This document shows, piece by piece, positions 11,130 through 18,409 of a DNA stretch of 64,000 nucleotides (the stretch's first letter is position 1; each line of letters starts with the position of its first letter). A program made the position numbers and the translations under genes. Source of the stretch: an uncultured Flavobacteriaceae bacterium (GTDB lineage Bacteria; Bacteroidota; Bacteroidia; Flavobacteriales; Flavobacteriaceae); contig CANMFQ010000015.1 in assembly GCA_947497145.1 (NCBI GenBank), positions 36,469 to 100,468 of the forward strand. Reading direction: 5' to 3'. Below the pieces are notes generated by a model. It did no database searches and had not been told where the DNA came from. It saw only the letters and a list, made by a program, of their open reading frames with translations.

Positions 11130-11936
11130 ATGAATTTATCTCAAGTAAAAATGGTGGTAACCGATATGGACGGCACCTTATTAAACTCAAATCACGAAGT
11201 TAGCAGTCGGTTTTTTGCTCTATTTGCCGAGCTAAAAAAGCACAACATTCTTTTCGCTGCTGCTAGCGGAAGGCAATACCGTAGCATTATAGATAAATTA
11301 AGCCCCATAAAGGATGATATTTTAGTCATTGCTGAAAACGGAGGTTATGTAATGCATCAAGAAAAAGAACTATTATCTACCCCCTTATCTAAAGAAAAAC
11401 GCCTCCAAATTCTTCAAACACTTAACCGCATTCCAAACATCAACATCGTATTGTGCGGCAAAAATCATGCTTACATCACCAATAACGACCCCGAATTTGC
11501 TACATTCTTAAAACAATTTTACTCTGAATATATCTTCGCTAACAGCCTAGAAGATGTAGAAGCAGCTATCTTAAAAATAGCCGTATACCATGCCGAAAGC
11601 TCAGAACACTACACCTACCCTCAAGTAAAGCACCTAGAAGACACGTTTAAGGTAAAAATTTCAGGACCTAATTGGATAGACATTTCAACCACAAACGCCA
11701 ACAAAGGCTATGCTTTGCAAAAAATGCAAGAACGTTTTGGTATTTCACCTGAAGAAACCATGGTTTTTGGCGACTACAACAACGACCTTGAAATGCTTAG
11801 CAGAGCAAAGTACAGCTACGCTATGGCTAATGCTCACCAAAACGTACTCAATATAGCAAACTTCAAAACTACCAGCAATGATGATTTTGGGGTAGAGCGC
11901 GTATTAGAATCACTGGTACAACATAAGCAGGTTTAA
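11130..11936 (+). CDS. Cof-type HAD-superfamily phosphatase
   Basis: 268 residues, typical of the Cof/YbiV class (HAD subclass IIB). Motif I is DMDGTLL with nucleophile D12 and acid/base D14. Motif II is around AASGRQY (44-50). The motif III lysine is K192. Motif IV is GDYNND (214-219). The C2-type cap lies between motifs II and III. Members dephosphorylate sugar phosphates, nucleotides or flavin precursors in the cytoplasm; the substrate cannot be read from sequence. It converges on the next gene with a 6-base gap and no evident terminator. Confidence 0.9.
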   Translation: MNLSQVKMVVTDMDGTLLNSNHEVSSRFFALFAELKKHNILFAAASGRQYRSIIDKLSPIKDDILVIAENGGYVMHQEKELLSTPLSKEKRLQILQTLNRIPNINIVLCGKNHAYITNNDPEFATFLKQFYSEYIFANSLEDVEAAILKIAVYHAESSEHYTYPQVKHLEDTFKVKISGPNWIDISTTNANKGYALQKMQERFGISPEETMVFGDYNNDLEMLSRAKYSYAMANAHQNVLNIANFKTTSNDDFGVERVLESLVQHKQV

Positions 11937-11942
11937 CCCACG

Positions 11943-12332
11943 CTATTCTGCTTCCAAAATTTCACGAATATTTGGCTTGAAATAATTAGGTCCTTTCAAC
12001 ACCTTACCATCAGCTCTATAAATCGGTTTTTGATCTGCACCAAGCTTACTCATATTACTGCGTTGTATTTCATTAAACACTTCTTCTATTTTATGTTGCA
12101 TACCGTGCTCTAATATAGTACCACATAATATATACAACATATCACCGAGCGCATCAGCAACCTCAACCATATCATTGTTTTGCGCCGCTTCGAGGTATTC
12201 TTTATTCTCTTCATCCATCAAATTAAACCGCAACATATTCTTTTTTTCTCCCAAGTCTGCCTTCATGGTATCAGAAACTCCAAGTCCGAATGCGGTGTGA
12301 AATAATGCGACTGCTTTAATCTTATCTTGCAT
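11943..12332 (-). CDS. MazG-like nucleoside triphosphate pyrophosphohydrolase
   Basis: 129 residues, all-alpha NTP pyrophosphohydrolase / phosphoribosyl-ATP pyrophosphohydrolase superfamily. The metal-binding pattern EENKE (41-45) followed by EVADALGD (57-64) supplies the EExxE and ExxD acidic residues. Such enzymes hydrolyse (d)NTPs or related compounds to the monophosphate and pyrophosphate. The C terminus (KPIYRADGKVLKGPNYFKP) is typical of a subgroup common in Bacteroidota. It is not hisE, since no his genes are nearby. The substrate is not known. Confidence 0.85.
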   Translation of the reverse strand: MQDKIKAVALFHTAFGLGVSDTMKADLGEKKNMLRFNLMDEENKEYLEAAQNNDMVEVADALGDMLYILCGTILEHGMQHKIEEVFNEIQRSNMSKLGADQKPIYRADGKVLKGPNYFKPNIREILEAE

Positions 12333-12350
12333 AAATTTATCTTTTTAAGT

Positions 12351-12358
12351 TAGCTTTG
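12351..12358 (+). promoter_or_regulatory. Promoter of the 62-residue membrane protein gene
   Basis: -7 box TAGCTTTG with a TTG at 12327-12329 at about the -33 distance. The ATG follows 16 bases after the box. Confidence 0.5.
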
Positions 12359-12374
12359 CGTAAAAATAGAAAAT

Positions 12375-12563
12375 ATGTTCAGCACAGGACAATTAATTTT
12401 TGCAGCAGTTTTTGCCATCAGTTTCGCCATTATCATAGGTTACTCCTACAAAAAAGACAAAAACCTACATGCTAAAAACTACAAAGGCGTCAAATGGATT
12501 GCATTTGGATTCTTAATATTCATACTTTTTTTATTTATTATTAAGAATTTCCTTAATAATTAA
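12375..12563 (+). CDS. Small membrane protein, two predicted helices
   Basis: 62 residues. The hydrophobic segments at about 5-22 and 42-58 are separated by a basic loop (YKKDKNLHAKNYKGVK). No motif is recognised. It has its own promoter-like box upstream. A short AT-rich hairpin with a T-run (12552-12572) overlaps the stop codon and may end the transcript. The size and topology suggest a real small membrane gene; its function is unknown. Confidence 0.65.
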   Translation: MFSTGQLIFAAVFAISFAIIIGYSYKKDKNLHAKNYKGVKWIAFGFLIFILFLFIIKNFLNN

Positions 12564-12643
12564 GATTTTTTTTACCAAACCAATAAAAGTAACTTTCAAG
12601 ACAATCATTTGAACTTTTCTTACGTATAATATACCAAACAACG

Positions 12644-12651
12644 TATTTTTG
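12644..12651 (+). promoter_or_regulatory. Candidate -7 box for the 59-residue membrane protein gene
   Basis: TATTTTTG, matching TAnnTTTG, 28 bases before the ATG at 12680. Confidence 0.45.
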
Positions 12652-12679
12652 CGTTATTCATCTATATAAAGTACAGCAA

Positions 12680-12859
12680 ATGACATCTTTCTTTACTATT
12701 TTGTTTATTATAATTGGGGTAAATGTACTTATGATGATTTTTAGTTTAAGTAATAATAAGCGAAAAACTAAAAAACCGGCTACAGATATTTCTGACGCGC
12801 CAACATCAAAAATTTATCCGATAGATTTAATATCTTCAAAGTACAAAAAAGCCGTATAG
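12680..12859 (+). CDS. Tiny single-helix membrane protein
   Basis: A 59-residue frame beginning ATG ACA TCT TTC and ending TAG at 12857-12859. One hydrophobic helix (about 4-23, FFTILFIIIGVNVLMMIFSL) is followed by a basic segment (NNKRKTKKP) and a short polar tail, which fits an N-out/C-in single-pass protein. It has a good -7 box upstream and ends just before crcB. No known family; called on size, codon quality and promoter position. Confidence 0.6.
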   Translation: MTSFFTILFIIIGVNVLMMIFSLSNNKRKTKKPATDISDAPTSKIYPIDLISSKYKKAV

Positions 12860-12864
12860 TTTAA

Positions 12865-12872
12865 TACCTTTG
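12865..12872 (+). promoter_or_regulatory. -7 box immediately before the crcB start
   Basis: TACCTTTG matches TAnnTTTG and ends 3 bases before the crcB ATG at 12876. Transcription would be expected to begin at or next to the start codon, which implies a leaderless message. Confidence 0.45.
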
Positions 12873-12875
12873 GGT

Positions 12876-13247
12876 ATGAAACAATTGGCACTTGTATTTT
12901 TTGGTGGAGGTATTGGTAGTGTACTTCGTTATATTATCTCAAAAAACTTCAACTCCTATTTTCAACATTTTTTTCTCGGCACCTTTCTAGTCAACATCAT
13001 AGGCTGCCTGCTCATTGGTTTTATTTTAGGCCTTTCGCTTAAAAATAGTTACCTCTCGCAAAATCACACCTTATTATTATCTACTGGTTTTTGTGGTGGG
13101 TTCACAACCTTTTCAACTTTTGCATACGAAAAACACTCCCTACTACAATCTGGCGAATTACTTCATTTCGCCATCTACACTATTGCCAGTATTGGCGTTG
13201 GCATAGCTGCCATAGCCCTCGGTATTTGGATTTCAAAATTACTCTAA
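12876..13247 (+). CDS. crcB: Fluoride channel CrcB/FluC
   Basis: 123 residues with four hydrophobic helices, the standard size of the dual-topology fluoride exporter that acts as a dimer in the inner membrane. Key motifs: GGGIGSVLRY (10-19), the pore Asn in FLVNIIG (N40) and the GFCGGFTTFSTF segment (71-82) with the phenylalanines and the sodium-site backbone. The ATG at 12876 is preferred over an in-frame TTG at 12870, because the conserved N terminus begins there and the TTG is part of a promoter box. No fluoride riboswitch is recognisable upstream. Confidence 0.93.
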   Translation: MKQLALVFFGGGIGSVLRYIISKNFNSYFQHFFLGTFLVNIIGCLLIGFILGLSLKNSYLSQNHTLLLSTGFCGGFTTFSTFAYEKHSLLQSGELLHFAIYTIASIGVGIAAIALGIWISKLL

Positions 13248-13644
13248 ACACTTCCTTTATAACAAACCTATACCGATAAACTCCAAAAATCATCCCGAGA
13301 TCAACTCACTACAATCCCCCCACAACATCAGTTATTAAATCCTAATCTAAACAATCCCATATTTTACAGACCCCTGACTAGTGTCAGCAAACAATCAAGA
13401 AATTTATAACGAATAATTCAAACTATATCAATTCGTTCGTATCCTACATGCGCTAGATACTCCTAAAAAACCCAAACCATAAGGCAGCACTCATACCAAC
13501 AGTTAGAATATTACTTTACATTAAGTCCATATAGATTGCTTAGCACCCAAAAAACTACGCCCCACAGCACCCATATCTTTTTCATCCATCTACCATCACT
13601 ACCCTACATTTCATAATTCAATAATTATATATTATTTTACTTAT
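13248..13644. other. Intergenic region upstream of the nitrogen locus
   Basis: About 400 bases with no frame, tRNA or strong hairpin that I can support. The regulatory part begins at 13645. Confidence 0.5.
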
Positions 13645-13717
13645 ACCCCTAAATTTTTAGGGGTTAAAATAAATATATCATAAAAATAACAAGATACACC
13701 CCTAAAAATAATGGGTT
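13645..13717 (+). promoter_or_regulatory. Paired ACCCC operator sites upstream of glnB-amt
   Basis: The distal site 13645-13664 is a perfect 20-bp palindrome, ACCCCTAAATTTTTAGGGGT. The proximal site 13698-13717 is ACCCCTAAAAATAATGGGTT, a good left half and a partial right half. The sites are 53 bases apart, about five helical turns. The proximal site starts 36 bases before the -7 box, where a -33 element would be. The glnA promoter at 32.7 kb has the same layout. The regulator is not identified. Confidence 0.6.
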
Positions 13718-13733
13718 ATACTTTTTTTTAATA

Positions 13734-13741
13734 TACATTTG
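13734..13741 (+). promoter_or_regulatory. -7 box of the glnB-amt-porin operon
   Basis: TACATTTG matches TAnnTTTG, 23 bases before the glnB ATG. The -33 region has no TTTG and is instead occupied by the ACCCC proximal site, as expected for an activator-dependent promoter. Confidence 0.6.
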
Positions 13742-13764
13742 AAATACGAACTAATACAATTATT

Positions 13765-14103
13765 ATGAAACAGATCGAAGCAATTATCAGAAAATCAAAA
13801 TTTGATGATGTCAAAAAAGCGTTGCACGAAATTGAAGTCAATTTCTTCAGTTATTGGGATGTAACTGGAGTAGGTAATGAAAAACAAGGACATGTATATA
13901 GAGGCATCTCCTATAGCACCTCTGACATTCAAAGACGTTATCTCTCAATTGTTGTATCTGACGATTTTTTAGACAGAACCGTAAATACCATTTTAGAATC
14001 TGCATATACCGGCAATGTAGGAGATGGAAAAATCTTTGTTTCTGAAGTACTAGAAGCTTACCGAATTAGAACTAGAGAAAAAGGACACGCAGGAATAAAC
14101 TAA
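13765..14103 (+). CDS. glnB: P-II family nitrogen regulatory protein
   Basis: 112 residues, full P-II length. It senses nitrogen and energy status by binding 2-oxoglutarate and ATP/ADP, and in amt-linked loci it gates the ammonium channel. MKQIEAIIRKSKFDDVKKAL is the typical first strand and helix. The T-loop lies between G35 and about 57 and contains GHVYRG with Tyr45 and Tyr50; Tyr50 sits where E. coli Tyr51, the uridylylation site, would be. The B-loop is TGNVGDGKIFV (about 82-92). The C-terminal RIRTREKG is conserved. The loop is about one residue shorter and differs in sequence from the proteobacterial form. Amt starts 27 bases later. It could equally be named glnK because of the amt link. 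Confidence 0.95.
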   Translation: MKQIEAIIRKSKFDDVKKALHEIEVNFFSYWDVTGVGNEKQGHVYRGISYSTSDIQRRYLSIVVSDDFLDRTVNTILESAYTGNVGDGKIFVSEVLEAYRIRTREKGHAGIN

Positions 14104-14130
14104 GAACAACAACCTTCTAAACTATAAAAA

Positions 14131-15363
14131 ATGGACGCAGGATTATTTACAGCTAATAATGTATGGATGATGATATGTACCGCTTTGGTATTCTTTATGC
14201 ATACAGGGTTTGCTTTTTTAGAAATTGGATTAACAAGACAAAAAAACACCATAAATATATTATTTAAAAACATCTTTATCATCACCACAGGGCTTTTACT
14301 CTATTACGCTTGGGGATTCAACCTTATGTACCCAAACTTTGAAGAAGGAGCAGCAGGGATTCTTGACTTTGCAGGTTTTGGTATTAGCGCCCCTGAAAAC
14401 GGGATGACCCCAGAATATGCCGATGGCGGTTATACATGGTGGACAGACTTTCTTTTTCAAGGCATGTTTGCCGCAACAGCAGCCACCATTGTTTCTGGAG
14501 CAGTTGCTGAACGGATGAAAATAGGTGCTTTTATGATTTTTACAGTATTTTACATAGGCTTAGTATACCCAATTGTTGGTGCTTGGAAATGGGGAGGTGG
14601 CTTCTTAGATTCTTGGGGATTTTATGATTTCGCTGGCTCAACACTAGTTCACTCCGTAGGTGGATGGGCAGCCCTTATAGCGATAATTCTACTAGGTGCC
14701 AGAACAGGCAAATTTGATAAAAACGGCAAGCCAAAGGCTATCCCAGGACACAACATACCATTAGCAACAGCAGGTGTTTTAATATTATGGTTAGGATGGT
14801 TTGGCTTTAACGGCGGCTCTGTTTTATCTGCCGACCCCGCCTTAACCTCATTAGTATTGGTAACTACCAGCTTATCAGCTGCTGCTGGTGGTTGCGCAGC
14901 AATGATTCTCACATTTATCTTATACAAAAACTTAGACCTCACTATGTTTCTCAACGGCATCTTAGGAGGCTTGGTAGGCATTACCGCAGGCGCAGACCTT
15001 ATGTCACCCAATGAAGCCGTTATTATAGGATTTTTATCAGGTCTTATTGTTGTACTAGGTATCGCACTCGTTGACAAAATGAAACTCGACGACCCTGTTG
15101 GAGCCGTTGCCGTACACTTAATTTGTGGTATTTGGGGAACGTTAGCCGTAGGTATTTTTGGCACCAAAGCTGGTGGAGGACAATTTATGACGCAACTATA
15201 CGGTGTTCTTATCATAGGAGTTTTTTGCATAGTTACTTCAGGAATTATTATCGGCTCACTCAAAGCAATAATGGGATTACGGGTTTCAAAAAACGAAGAA
15301 ATTGAAGGACTAGACCTTCACGAACACGGCATGGATGCATATCCTGATTTCACAAATGATTAA
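14131..15363 (+). CDS. amt: Ammonium transporter Amt
   Basis: 410 residues, eleven predicted membrane helices, Amt/MEP/Rh family. The signature DFAGSTLVHSVGGWAAL (167-183) contains the first pore His (H174); the second is H329 in AVHLICGIWGT. W and F residues around 104-113 resemble the periplasmic ammonium-binding vestibule. There is no obvious signal peptide; MDAGLFTANNVWMM starts close to helix 1. The cytosolic tail ends EGLDLHEHGMDAYPD. The P-II gene directly upstream is the usual partner that blocks the pore under nitrogen excess. Confidence 0.96.
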   Translation: MDAGLFTANNVWMMICTALVFFMHTGFAFLEIGLTRQKNTINILFKNIFIITTGLLLYYAWGFNLMYPNFEEGAAGILDFAGFGISAPENGMTPEYADGGYTWWTDFLFQGMFAATAATIVSGAVAERMKIGAFMIFTVFYIGLVYPIVGAWKWGGGFLDSWGFYDFAGSTLVHSVGGWAALIAIILLGARTGKFDKNGKPKAIPGHNIPLATAGVLILWLGWFGFNGGSVLSADPALTSLVLVTTSLSAAAGGCAAMILTFILYKNLDLTMFLNGILGGLVGITAGADLMSPNEAVIIGFLSGLIVVLGIALVDKMKLDDPVGAVAVHLICGIWGTLAVGIFGTKAGGGQFMTQLYGVLIIGVFCIVTSGIIIGSLKAIMGLRVSKNEEIEGLDLHEHGMDAYPDFTND

Positions 15364-15408
15364 GCACTAACTCCTCGAAGTAAGTAACATATCACAAAAA
15401 AAAAGGCA

Positions 15409-15436
15409 AACGGAGCGTTTTGCAGAACGCTCCGTT
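15409..15436. promoter_or_regulatory. Strong hairpin between amt and the porin gene
   Basis: Perfect 11-bp stem AACGGAGCGTT/AACGCTCCGTT (15409-15419, 15426-15436) with a 6-nt loop. On the plus strand no U-tract follows. On the minus strand the hairpin is followed by TTGCC and a T-run (the A-run at 15396-15404), so it reads as an intrinsic terminator against antisense transcription entering amt. On the plus strand it may act as an mRNA stability or processing element. Confidence 0.6.
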
Positions 15437-15500
15437 ATATAACCTTTTCACAATTAAAGCAATCAACAATAACCGACCCAATATGGGACGAACTAAAATT

Positions 15501-16556
15501 ATGAACATGATTACAAAAACAAATTACGTAAAAAAAATAGTATTTCTAACAATTCTTCTACTAACCTCCGCAAACATTTTTGCTCAAGAAGAGGAAGAAA
15601 AAAAACCGAAATTCAGTTTTGAAGGCTCTGTAGACGCTTATTTTAAAACCAACTTAAGCACTTCTGATTCGCAACCCATAACACCAAATACGTCGTTTGC
15701 TGAATCAACAGGCTTTGCACTTGGCATGGCAAATATAATTGCAAATTACAAAGGGGAAAAAACTGGTGCCGTAGCAGATTTAGCCTTCGGACCGAGAGGA
15801 TTACAAGCCGTTGGTGGAGATGCCGGTATATTTATCAATCAACTGTATACCTATTGGAATGTTTCTGAAAACACAACATTAACGCTAGGGAGATTTAATA
15901 CGTACTTAGGTTATGAAGTAATATCACCTACTGGCAATTTCAACTACAGCACTTCATATTTATTCTCATACGGTCCCTTCTCTCACGTTGGCCTTAAGGC
16001 AGATTTTGCACTTTCTGATGATTTTAGCCTTATGCTAGCCGTGATGAATGTAACCGATGAAAATCGCAATGCATTTCAAGGTGTACCAGGTGCATATTCA
16101 CTGGGAGCACAATTAGGTTACGCTGATCAGTACCTTAACTTTTACTACGATGGCAACGCCAAATTAGGTTTCGAAATTGACTATACTGGCGGTTTTGACC
16201 TAAGCGATGCCTTTTACCTCGGACTAAATGCTGCTTATCAAAATAATGACGGTATAGGTTTTTATGGAGCTGCCCTTTATCCACAATTAAAAACTTCCGA
16301 AGCCTTCACTCTTGGATTGCGCGGAGAGTACTTTGCAGAAATAGGTGCTTACAATGCTATTGGCTTTAACAACGCGGAAGATGAGAGCGTATTTACAGCA
16401 ACACTAACAGGAAGCTATACTATAGAAAATTTCACTATAAAACCAGAAATACGACTAGATAATGCTTCTAATGATTTAGCCATATTCCCAGACAGCGACG
16501 GCGCACCAAGTAAAAGTCTATCGTCTTTCTTAGTTGCAGCCATCTATTCTTTTTAA
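15501..16556 (+). CDS. Outer-membrane beta-barrel porin linked to amt
   Basis: About 351 residues from the ATG at 15501. The signal peptide is MNMITKTNYVKKIVFLTILL followed by LTSANIFAQ. The mature protein starts with a short acidic and lysine stretch, then FEGSVDAYFKTNL and alternating aromatic/polar strands (for example GRFNTYLGYEVISP, AQLGYADQYLNFYYDG), ending in aromatic F (VAAIYSF), as outer-membrane barrels do. It resembles the Bbp2/OmpL-like putative porins. Upstream in-frame ATG (15483) and non-ATG codons are rejected, because the signal peptide begins after them and the earliest lie in the hairpin. Its place after glnB-amt suggests passage of ammonium or other small nitrogen compounds across the outer membrane (inference). 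Confidence 0.8.
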   Translation: MNMITKTNYVKKIVFLTILLLTSANIFAQEEEEKKPKFSFEGSVDAYFKTNLSTSDSQPITPNTSFAESTGFALGMANIIANYKGEKTGAVADLAFGPRGLQAVGGDAGIFINQLYTYWNVSENTTLTLGRFNTYLGYEVISPTGNFNYSTSYLFSYGPFSHVGLKADFALSDDFSLMLAVMNVTDENRNAFQGVPGAYSLGAQLGYADQYLNFYYDGNAKLGFEIDYTGGFDLSDAFYLGLNAAYQNNDGIGFYGAALYPQLKTSEAFTLGLRGEYFAEIGAYNAIGFNNAEDESVFTATLTGSYTIENFTIKPEIRLDNASNDLAIFPDSDGAPSKSLSSFLVAAIYSF

Positions 16557-16578
16557 ATTTTAAGAATAGCACACACTA

Positions 16579-16608
16579 AACAAACCCCAGCGCATGTTGG
16601 GGTTTGTT
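16579..16608. terminator. Terminator hairpin between the porin gene and the DUF1684 gene
   Basis: 11-bp perfect stem AACAAACCCCA/TGGGGTTTGTT with an 8-nt loop. It lies between convergent genes, and its right arm touches the stop codon of the minus-strand gene. U-tracts are weak on both sides. Confidence 0.65.
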
Positions 16609-17266
16609 ATTTATACCCTTTTTCAAACGCTTTTACACCTGCACGCACTTCAATAGTCAAATCATTTACCGCAGGCACCAAAGGACATGAATATTTTTTA
16701 TTGTAAGCGCAATTGGGATTATAAGCCTTATTAAAATCTATAATTATAGTATCTGATTTTGGTATCGACAAATCAATGTAACGCCCACCTCCATAAGTCT
16801 CGTTTCCATTTGTTAAATCTGTAAAAGGAAGAAACAAATAATCTTCATAACCCGCTGTCAACATTAATTCTTTGTTTTGATAAATTTCTAACTGGTGCGT
16901 TTTTCCTTGTAGCGTAAAATGCGCTATACCATAAACCACTTCAATTGACTTTCGATCGGTATTTGTTGGCATTTGAAAAGGAAGTGAATCAGGCGTACGA
17001 ACCAATTTCGCCTGAACAATATAAGTAGTATCAGGAGCAAAAAAATCTAACCCTTCAAAATCTTTTCGATACCTATCTGGCAGCGGAGAAGTTTCGGGGT
17101 TTTTAAACTGCGCATCCATGCTTTTTTGAAATTCTAAAACATCTTGAATTGCTGCTTCTGAAACTACCTTTTCAACCTTGGTAACATCATGGTATTTCTT
17201 ATCTGTTTTGCATCCTGATATCATCAATAAAAATAAAGGGAATAAAAAAATAATTACGTTTTTCAT
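16607..17266 (-). CDS. DUF1684 family lipoprotein
   Basis: 219 residues with a lipoprotein signal (MKNVIIFLFPLFLLMISGC). The C-terminal half carries the DUF1684 hallmarks: LFLPFTDLTNGNETYGGGRY, IDLSIPKSD, then DFNKAYNPNCAYNKKYSCPL with paired cysteines. The family is widespread and of unknown function; it is exported and lipid-anchored here. It is monocistronic, with no helpful neighbours. Confidence 0.87.
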   Translation of the reverse strand: MKNVIIFLFPLFLLMISGCKTDKKYHDVTKVEKVVSEAAIQDVLEFQKSMDAQFKNPETSPLPDRYRKDFEGLDFFAPDTTYIVQAKLVRTPDSLPFQMPTNTDRKSIEVVYGIAHFTLQGKTHQLEIYQNKELMLTAGYEDYLFLPFTDLTNGNETYGGGRYIDLSIPKSDTIIIDFNKAYNPNCAYNKKYSCPLVPAVNDLTIEVRAGVKAFEKGYK

Positions 17267-17658
17267 AACACATAAACTTATGACCGTAAAAATACAATAT
17301 AAGCTGAATTTTGCGGGAGAAAATTGACAGTCTTACACAATCACCGCTTAAACATCATTTGCATTCAAAATAAAAATCAACAACCATCTCACTAAAAACT
17401 GGAAGATTAACGAGAATATGCTGTCTACTTCCAAAGAACACATCTACACCATAATTTAAAGCCTCAGATTTACGCTATATTTAATTTCTATTGTACTTTG
17501 CAACCCAAAATAATTTTTGCCACATTGTTTTAAGGCTTTTAACAACGCAAACAACAGATCAATAGTAACTAAATAGCAATACATAAAACACCCCAAATAC
17601 GTATTAAAAATAAGCAGAGATAATGAACACCAATATTGCAACAAACAAAACACACACC
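17267..17658. other. Intergenic region between divergent lipoprotein genes
   Basis: 392 bases that must hold promoters for both flanking genes. I see no exact TAnnTTTG box, no hairpin and no frame worth calling. Confidence 0.5.
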
Positions 17659-18399
17659 ATGAAACGTATTTTTTTTCTAATTACCATCATTTTTTGCTGT
17701 GCTGCATGTCAGCAAAAAAAAGCACCCATCAAAGACAAACCAACAGCCGAACGCAAACTACCACAACTAAAAGACAACCGATACAATGTTGCATTTTTAA
17801 TTATGAACGGCACCTATAATACGGAATTTACAGCGCCATTCGACATTTTTCAACACACCCAATATCGCAAAAACATTAAGGCTATGAATACGTTTACCGT
17901 AGCCAATACACTTGAGCCAATAACTACTTTTGAAGGCCTACGCATTTTACCCGACTATGATTACACACAAGATTCACTTCCAAAAATCGACATTTTAGTA
18001 ATCCCCAGTGCCGAGCATCATTTAGATAGCGACCTTAAGGACACAACAATGCTAAACTTTGTAAAAAGAGTAAATGAAACAGCGCTTTTTATGACCAGTC
18101 ATTGCGATGGTGCTTTTGTTTTAGCAAAAGCAGGTGTTTTAGACGAGGTCGCCTCTACCACTTTTCCTAGTGATGTAAATGCGTATAAAAAAATGTTTCC
18201 GCATTTAAACGTAAAAGAGAACTTACTTTTTGTTCACGATGGCAAATACATCACTTCTGCAGGAGGTGCAAAAAGCTTTGAAGCTGCTTTATATTTATGT
18301 GAGTATCTCTACGGAAAAGAAATAGCAAACTCTCTTGCTGGCGGTTTAGTTATTGATTGGAATTTAGAACAAGTACCCCATTTGGTGATAAAAGAGTAA
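17659..18399 (+). CDS. DJ-1/PfpI family lipoprotein
   Basis: About 246 residues from the ATG at 17659. The upstream in-frame ATG at 17623 would put 12 polar residues before the signal. Lipobox CCAAC with C17, so it is exported and lipid-anchored. The domain is the class I glutamine amidotransferase-like fold of DJ-1/PfpI: VAFLIMNGTYNTEFTAPFDI at the start, and the nucleophile elbow MTSHCDGAFVLAKAGVLD with Cys149. The sequence resembles the ligand-binding half of AraC-type DJ-1 regulators and isocyanide hydratase-like proteins, but there is no DNA-binding domain. The substrate is unknown. Confidence 0.85.
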   Translation: MKRIFFLITIIFCCAACQQKKAPIKDKPTAERKLPQLKDNRYNVAFLIMNGTYNTEFTAPFDIFQHTQYRKNIKAMNTFTVANTLEPITTFEGLRILPDYDYTQDSLPKIDILVIPSAEHHLDSDLKDTTMLNFVKRVNETALFMTSHCDGAFVLAKAGVLDEVASTTFPSDVNAYKKMFPHLNVKENLLFVHDGKYITSAGGAKSFEAALYLCEYLYGKEIANSLAGGLVIDWNLEQVPHLVIKE

Positions 18400-18409
18400 C
18401 AAAATAACC

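Noticed and set aside
13248..13640. Possible small gene or tRNA in the gap before glnB
   Set aside because: No frame with a plausible start and length, and no cloverleaf or T-loop sequence found.
14649..15263. 204-residue minus-strand open frame inside amt
   Set aside because: It lies wholly opposite the conserved Amt coding sequence, is rich in Pro/Thr/Ile as expected of a mirror of a membrane gene, and matches no family.
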